Of a stretch of 25,044 nucleotides of DNA, positions 20,166-25,044 are shown one piece after another (positions within the stretch are counted from its first letter, which is position 1; each line of letters starts with the position of its first letter). Made by a program: the position numbers and the translations under genes. Source of the DNA: Jaapia argillacea MUCL 33604 (Eukaryota > Basidiomycota > Agaricomycetes > Jaapiales > Jaapiaceae); assembly GCA_000697665.1 (NCBI GenBank), contig KL197733.1, forward strand, positions 28,090 to 53,133. Direction: 5' to 3'. The notes beneath the pieces were generated by a model that did not search any database, was not told the origin of the DNA, and saw only the letters and a program-made list of their open reading frames with translations.

Positions 20166-22213
20166 TTAACAATACATCCGCCCACCCACAATCGACGCAT
20201 AGTCTGACACCCCACCAGTAGGAATGAAGTAATTAGAGGAATCTCCCCCATCCGTTGTACGAAATCCATCGAACGAAAGCGTCGAAACATCACCATACCC
20301 ATACGAGGATGATTGCACTGCAGGCAACCGCGGGGAAACACTCGGCTTATCGGCGAACTGGCTCGGATACGGATATCCATAACCCAAGAGAGACGGGCAG
20401 TGGGGCATGGGCGTTTGCACGTCCGCATCCGTGAAGGTCGTCATCTGGATAGTTCGCTCGCCTTCGGACGAGGAATCTGAACAGGTCGAGGAGGAGGAAG
20501 GAGAGAAGCTGAGGGTAGGTGTGGGAGGACTGGGACTGTGGGTGTTCGGCAGGTACTGGACAGGGTAGGAAGACGAGCTGGGTGGAGGCATCGTCCACGG
20601 GGGAGATGGTCCTCCTATTGCGCCGTACAACGAGAACGTTGTCGCTGCCACCCCCAACGGGGTCGGATCCAACGACGCCAAATCCGGCACCGGAGGCGGG
20701 GCAAACGACGGAGCGCGGAGAACATCCTGATTAAAATAAGACGACGCATTTGCGTCTCGGAGTGCGGGGAGGGTAGCGCTTCGACGAAGGGACGATGTAC
20801 GAGGGGGTACTGATATCGGCATTGAGGCGGGCATACGAAGGAGGCTTGGGACTCCAAGAGGAACGTCTTGCGAGGCGAGCGTCAAAGGCGACATAGTGGG
20901 ACCGAGGTTCCTTGCCGGAGCCTGGTAGCGTTTATTCGGACTCAGGTCGCCATCGCTCTTGCTCTTGGTCAGAGTCCGAACGGGCATCTTGCCGACCCAA
21001 AGCCGCCATTCGAGGGCATCACCCAACGCGCGCTCACACCTGCCGATCTCCCTGGGTGGGAGGCCGGACAACTTGGCCCAAGCGCGATTCGAATAGCAAC
21101 GATCCTGCATAAACTTGGATGCGAGGATGAGAGAGGCGAGGAAAGTGCGTCTCGGGCACAAGAGAGGTGACGGAAGGGCAGGAAGAGGAGGGAGAGGGGC
21201 AGATGGACCCTTCGGCTTCTTCGCGAGCCCCTCGATCATCGCAGGATTGGATGTCGAAGGTACTTGAGATTGGGCGAATGGATCGTGTGACTGTGGCTGC
21301 CCGCACCCATCTTGAATGCGGACTGTATCCATGGTATCCGAATCTTCGGATGCGATGCTGTCGGGGCTAGCGTATGATTGGGTGTGATCAACCTCCTCAA
21401 GGAGGTCCTCGATTCGCACGATTCGGCTATCCAACTCCTTGTCGTCCGACACTCCTTCCCCCGACTTCTCCTGTTGCACCAACTTCGGGACCTTCGAGCG
21501 AATCGCCTCGAGGTAGCACAGCGCCGTCTGGAGAACGCAACCCGAAGTCCGCGATCGTCGCAGAACTTCGTGCACGAACCCCTTCATTGGGACGAGGTTG
21601 CTCGTGGCTTGGCTGGACGGCAGCGACGCACATGGGTCCGCTGAAGACGACGACGTCTGCGAGCAGGAAGAAGTGGGGGATGTCGAAAAAGGCGAAAACT
21701 GGGTGGTGGGCGAGATAGGGGAGGGGAGTTGGACGTTGCGGCGTGTATGCGAGATGGTGGGAGTGGGGGGCGGGATCGAGTCCTGTGTAGTGCAGAATGG
21801 GACTCTCGCGGAGGTGAGGAAAATTTGAGGTATTTCGTGTGGGTGCCATATGTCACATAGGGACTTCACAGCTTGGTCTTGATGGGCGGATTCTTAGCTG
21901 AATGTGGAAGATGTGACCAAAGACAGGGCTCACCAACTAATCCTGTGACATACTTCGTTTTCTGCGCATCCCGAGGGGGAAAGTCCTTTGGTACATGGCA
22001 CACCGACGAAGAAGATGATATAGAGGTGAAATCGCATATAGAGGAAGCATGGGTTGATTGGGGAGGAGATGATGATACAGATGATGAAGGGGTATTCAGG
22101 TAGTTGACTGGAACTGAGCGCGATGGAGACGGAGAAGTGTATGGTTGCCACCGGGCCCGGGCGCGCGTGGCCCCGGGTCCCCGGTGAGCTAGTTGGTGAG
22201 AAACAGAATGCAT
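20166..22213 (-). CDS. Pcl5-like Pho80/Pcl-family cyclin
   Basis: Two exons (22213-21934 and 21877-20166) around a 56-nt intron (GTGAGC donor, CTAAG branch, AAG acceptor); 664 codons, 663 residues. The cyclin box is split: a first part around residues 85-115 (TKYVTGLVDQAVKSLCDIWH), a Ser/Pro-rich insert, FVHEVLRRSRTSGCVLQTAL near 194, another insert, and the core RRTFLASLILASKF at about 336 with NRAWAKLSGLPPREI and ending at WRLWVGK near 390. Family members bind and direct a Pho85-type kinase; Pcl5 targets the amino-acid regulator Gcn4 for turnover in yeast. The last 270 residues are Ser/Pro/Tyr-rich and probably disordered. Pcl5 identity is inferred from resemblance; another Pcl member is possible. 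Confidence 0.85.
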
Positions 22214-22427
22214 ATGTCGAGAGAGAAGTAAAGTATCAAGATGAGACGATTAAGTGGTGGATTTCGGTAAGATGGGACTGTTCAGATCTTGGCATAGACA
22301 TCTGTCGAAATAGTAATAAAGTATTGGGTGGCAAGAACGGACTTCGAGGAGACAGAGACGCTAGTTTCGGAGAGGTTGGCGATGGGCGACGGGTGCGGGA
22401 ATCGGGACACTTGTAGGGTGAGCATTT

Positions 22428-22461
22428 TGACTTGTTAAGTCAGGTTTGGACGCCCGAGTCA
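22428..22461 (-). promoter_or_regulatory. Gcn4/AP-1-like half-sites upstream of the cyclin gene
   Basis: TGACTTGTTAAGTCA (22428-22442) has two inverted TGACTT arms around a 3-bp spacer, and TGACTC (minus strand, 22456-22461) is the core of the Gcn4 site TGACTCA. Both lie about 215-250 bp upstream of the cyclin ATG. In yeast PCL5 is induced by Gcn4, which makes the position interesting. Neither site is a perfect 7-mer. Confidence 0.35.
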
Positions 22462-22479
22462 ACGACTTGGACAGTCCAA

Positions 22480-24900
22480 AATTATAAAGTCCTTCCGCAA
22501 GCGCGATAAGACTTTATATGAAAATTCGCAGAGATTTGGAAAGCTGAGAGATTTGGGAGTTGCGAGGGCAGTCAGAGGGCGTAGTTTCGACGGGGAGCTT
22601 CAGGGGACTTGTAATCGGTGTGCTGGAGTCAGACCCCCCAGCCTGTTATACATCTTCGCACCAAGCACGACCAAACAATTCTTTCCGCGCCACGTTTCGG
22701 TGTCTGACGGACCTCAGCCCGGGTCCGAAGGACTTCATCTCAGCCAAAATCCTCATCGCCATCGGGCGTATGTTCGCCACGGATCTACAGCCGTCGCGCG
22801 ACTGGGCACATCATTATCTCGTATTTCGCTTGCCACCCATGGCTCATCCAACATTATTTTCTCAAACTTCGGGCGGGGCTACGTCGGTGAACCAATTTGA
22901 ATGGCATCACCATACCTGGCTAGTTCTCGCCAATGGCGGTACCGTTCTCCCGCTTTTGCTACTTTATCGTTTGGACCGTGGTGGACCCTCTCGAGACCAC
23001 AGGTCGAGCTCTTCACAACTATCCGGAGCCGTCCGTGCACTTCTTGAAGTTCTTCTCCAGAATGTTCCCATCCAAATGTATCGCTGTGCAACGATCAAAG
23101 CACACCATCTAGCAGCGCTCCGTGCAGTGGATCAAGTGAGACCGTTCCTATTGTTGTATCTCCCACAGTCTGATCGTCGTGACTCTGCTTGGAAGTTTCG
23201 ACTGCATTCCAGTTATCGTTCGTCCAAGTCCGTCATCGACCGACGATAACTGGGTCATCTGGGTTTATCGGGGAAATGACTCCACGCTGTCAGGGGGTTT
23301 CGCTCTTTTGCAGAGTTTGAACTCCGAAGTCACATCCCTTTCTCATCCAAAAAAGGCAACATGAGAACATCACATCGAGTTTTCGAAACGGAGTAAATTT
23401 CCAAGGTCCTGACTCACGGTGTGAAGACTCCTGTTTCTCGAGGCAGCCTGACTCGTTCATGGCAAATTTTCTTTCCTCCTGGAGTCCCGGACTCAGCAGC
23501 ATCGGAATCCTTGCGGATATTCAAGTGGGCAGTGCTATTGTCCCATATTCGGGTACAGCCTCATTGTTTCCACCGACACCTGATCGAGCGCCGCCTTTTG
23601 CTGTGCGTTTTCTAGCTTCTACCAGAGCTTGACTCGCTCGGCGTGGAGTTTGAGCCTTCGGTACGCAGCAGTCTCCATACGATGCCACGACGACGAGTCT
23701 GTTACGGTTTTAGCCCCACCATGCTCCTCCGCGGTCAGATGAGCATGCTTCGAATCACGCAGAGCTTTTGAGGGCCCGTGGTTACTCATTTCCTCTACTG
23801 TATCGCTTCTATATGATTTGCTTGGTCGACAAGCGTCTTGAACGACGTACCGAACACTTGAGCGCCCAAGCCTTCCTTCTCGTTAAGTTACCAACCTTGT
23901 GACCCGAATTAGGTTGAAATTCCCTTCGATTCCCCATCTGTTCTGGCATGCACGCCTTTCATAGGTACGTACAGTTCACACCAAGGACCTGGAATACTTG
24001 CCATTTGTTATCGTAATGGAGGCAGTGCCTAAGCTTTCACCAATACCGCCCACATCCAAGACATCACAAGCCCACGAATGACCGAGCATCCCTCAGACAG
24101 TATCTTAGCTCCTGTCTTAGCCCGATATCGACGAACTTGTCAAACACCTGAGCGTCCCTTTTTCGGGCGCCCAGTGCTGTACACTCATACCCTCCTGATG
24201 CATCCATCATCCACGTTGGTGTATCCCCCAGCCTCGTGGTTGCTGACTATCGACTCGGGCACGGTATTCCATATTCCTATCGACAGGAGTTGAAGGTGAT
24301 CCTGCCACGCCAATTGATAACGGGTTTGCGCTGAATCTGCCATGCCTATAACCCGGCGGCTCTCTTGAGGTTGCTCCACTTATCATTGATACCTCGGTTC
24401 GCACCGTCGATTGTTCCAAGTACCCCTATTGTTCTCTGCAACGGCCTCGATGATGGTCTTCGTATGTACAGCTTACAGTAGAGACTCAGACATCATGATG
24501 ATCACTCTCTGAATTATTTCTTCCGTGATACTGACCTGAGCTGGCCGATGTCACCGTTGGTCTGACAGTTTCATGATAGTTCCGTCTCCCACAAGTGGCC
24601 TGCGAGACGCAGAGACCAAGCTGCTGCGCACATTTGAATGCTGGAAGGGACGAGAAGCTCAGGAAGTCGCGAAATTTGTTCTGCACGAGGCTCGCATGTC
24701 GGTCGTCCTCCTTCTCTTCACCGACGTCCTCCCAAAGTGGAAATAGACTTTCCGAATACGGTAAGTGATATGGAACGGCGTTGGAGTCTGCGTGACACCG
24801 TTGCACTGCCGAGGCTCATAAATTCGGACTCTGGTTGGGACCGTCTCCAGTCAAATCGTACAGAATGAAACCACCGTGTTATGCACGGATTGAGTATACC
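22480..24900 (+). pseudogene. Eroded coding sequence of unknown identity
   Basis: Long stretches of the plus strand keep one frame open between scattered stops. From about 22901 one frame is interrupted mostly by TGA (for example near 23039, 23163, 23174 and 23326). Protein-like segments include SAVHSYPPDASIIHVG near 24170-24220 and a hydrophobic-amphipathic stretch ending LLLFTDVLPKW at about 24740, before a strong GTAAGT donor at 24760. Neither a complete intron chain nor a domain could be established. It could be a many-exon gene I failed to splice, several fragments, or chance openings in GC-rich DNA. Confidence 0.25.
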
Positions 24901-25034
24901 GTGCATACCACGGATTTCTCGCTTAGGAATTCTTGGGAAGCACCAGACTTCTCCGCTTCGCCTGTTCGCCACCGTCCGCGCGCGCCTTATAACCTGCCCC
25001 GACCTTTCACTTCGATCCACCCTCATCGCCCACC

Positions 25035-25044
25035 ATGGAATGCT
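25035..25044 (+). CDS. Possible start of a gene leaving the window
   Basis: CACCATGG is an excellent start context, and the preceding 60 bases are pyrimidine-rich with a CTTATAA about 45 bp upstream. Only three codons are visible, so this is a suggestion based on context. Confidence 0.3.

Noticed and set aside
20519-21718. Plus-strand frames across the cyclin gene
   Set aside because: They are shadows of the long Ser/Pro-rich minus-strand exon, without recognisable motifs.

Overview
The window looks like nuclear DNA of a filamentous fungus, most likely an agaricomycete basidiomycete. The genes carry many short (about 50-65 nt) GT..AG introns with CTRAY-type branch sites. They include an intron-dense Zn2Cys6 transcription factor and a Pho80/Pcl-type cyclin with long Ser/Pro-rich tails. 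I see no tRNA, rRNA or bacterial-style operon. All gene models were spliced by eye. The well-supported ones are those where splice-site phase, reading frame and family motifs agree.

Bases 1-3341 hold a decayed Ty3/gypsy-type retroelement. It has an LTR- or leader-like region with a TATA box, nine ACAATG motifs and a GATA cluster, then two overlapping gag-type frames, then a polypurine tract and a possible 3' LTR. No pol is visible. Bases 3370-6114 hold, on the minus strand, a long unknown gene (copy A). It reads almost continuously but is interrupted by four in-frame TGA codons and has a lost 3' splice site. Its 5' end (promoter, exon 1, 146-nt intron, start of exon 2) is repeated in inverted orientation at 7461-7990, where the start of a paralogue (copy B, 7697-8049, plus strand) still splices cleanly. 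A second, noncoding repeat pair (6433-6685 and 8107-8358) is direct. From the left edge to about 7 kb the DNA is poor in CpG. Comparing A with B shows the cause: CpG in B is TpG or CpA in A, so Arg codons in B read Cys, His or Gln in A.

From about 7.4 kb rightward CpG is ordinary. There is an intact, intronless 234-residue unknown gene on the minus strand (8502-9206). Bases 9.2-14.6 kb contain only weak or fragmentary coding signals (10422-10688, 12168-12550, 12640-13230). A complete 16-exon Zn2Cys6 transcription factor of 711 residues occupies 14660-17631 and includes an 8-nt microexon. A four-exon gene for a 152-residue unknown protein (19124-19759) converges on a two-exon Pcl5-like cyclin gene (22213-20166, minus strand, 663 residues), whose upstream DNA carries Gcn4/AP-1-like half-sites. 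Bases 22.5-24.9 kb look like eroded coding sequence that I cannot name. The last ten bases may contain the start codon of a gene running off the window.

The genes do not form a pathway cluster. The best candidate for novelty is the copy A/copy B pair: an unknown gene family whose two neighbouring copies record CpG-directed mutation at base and amino-acid level.
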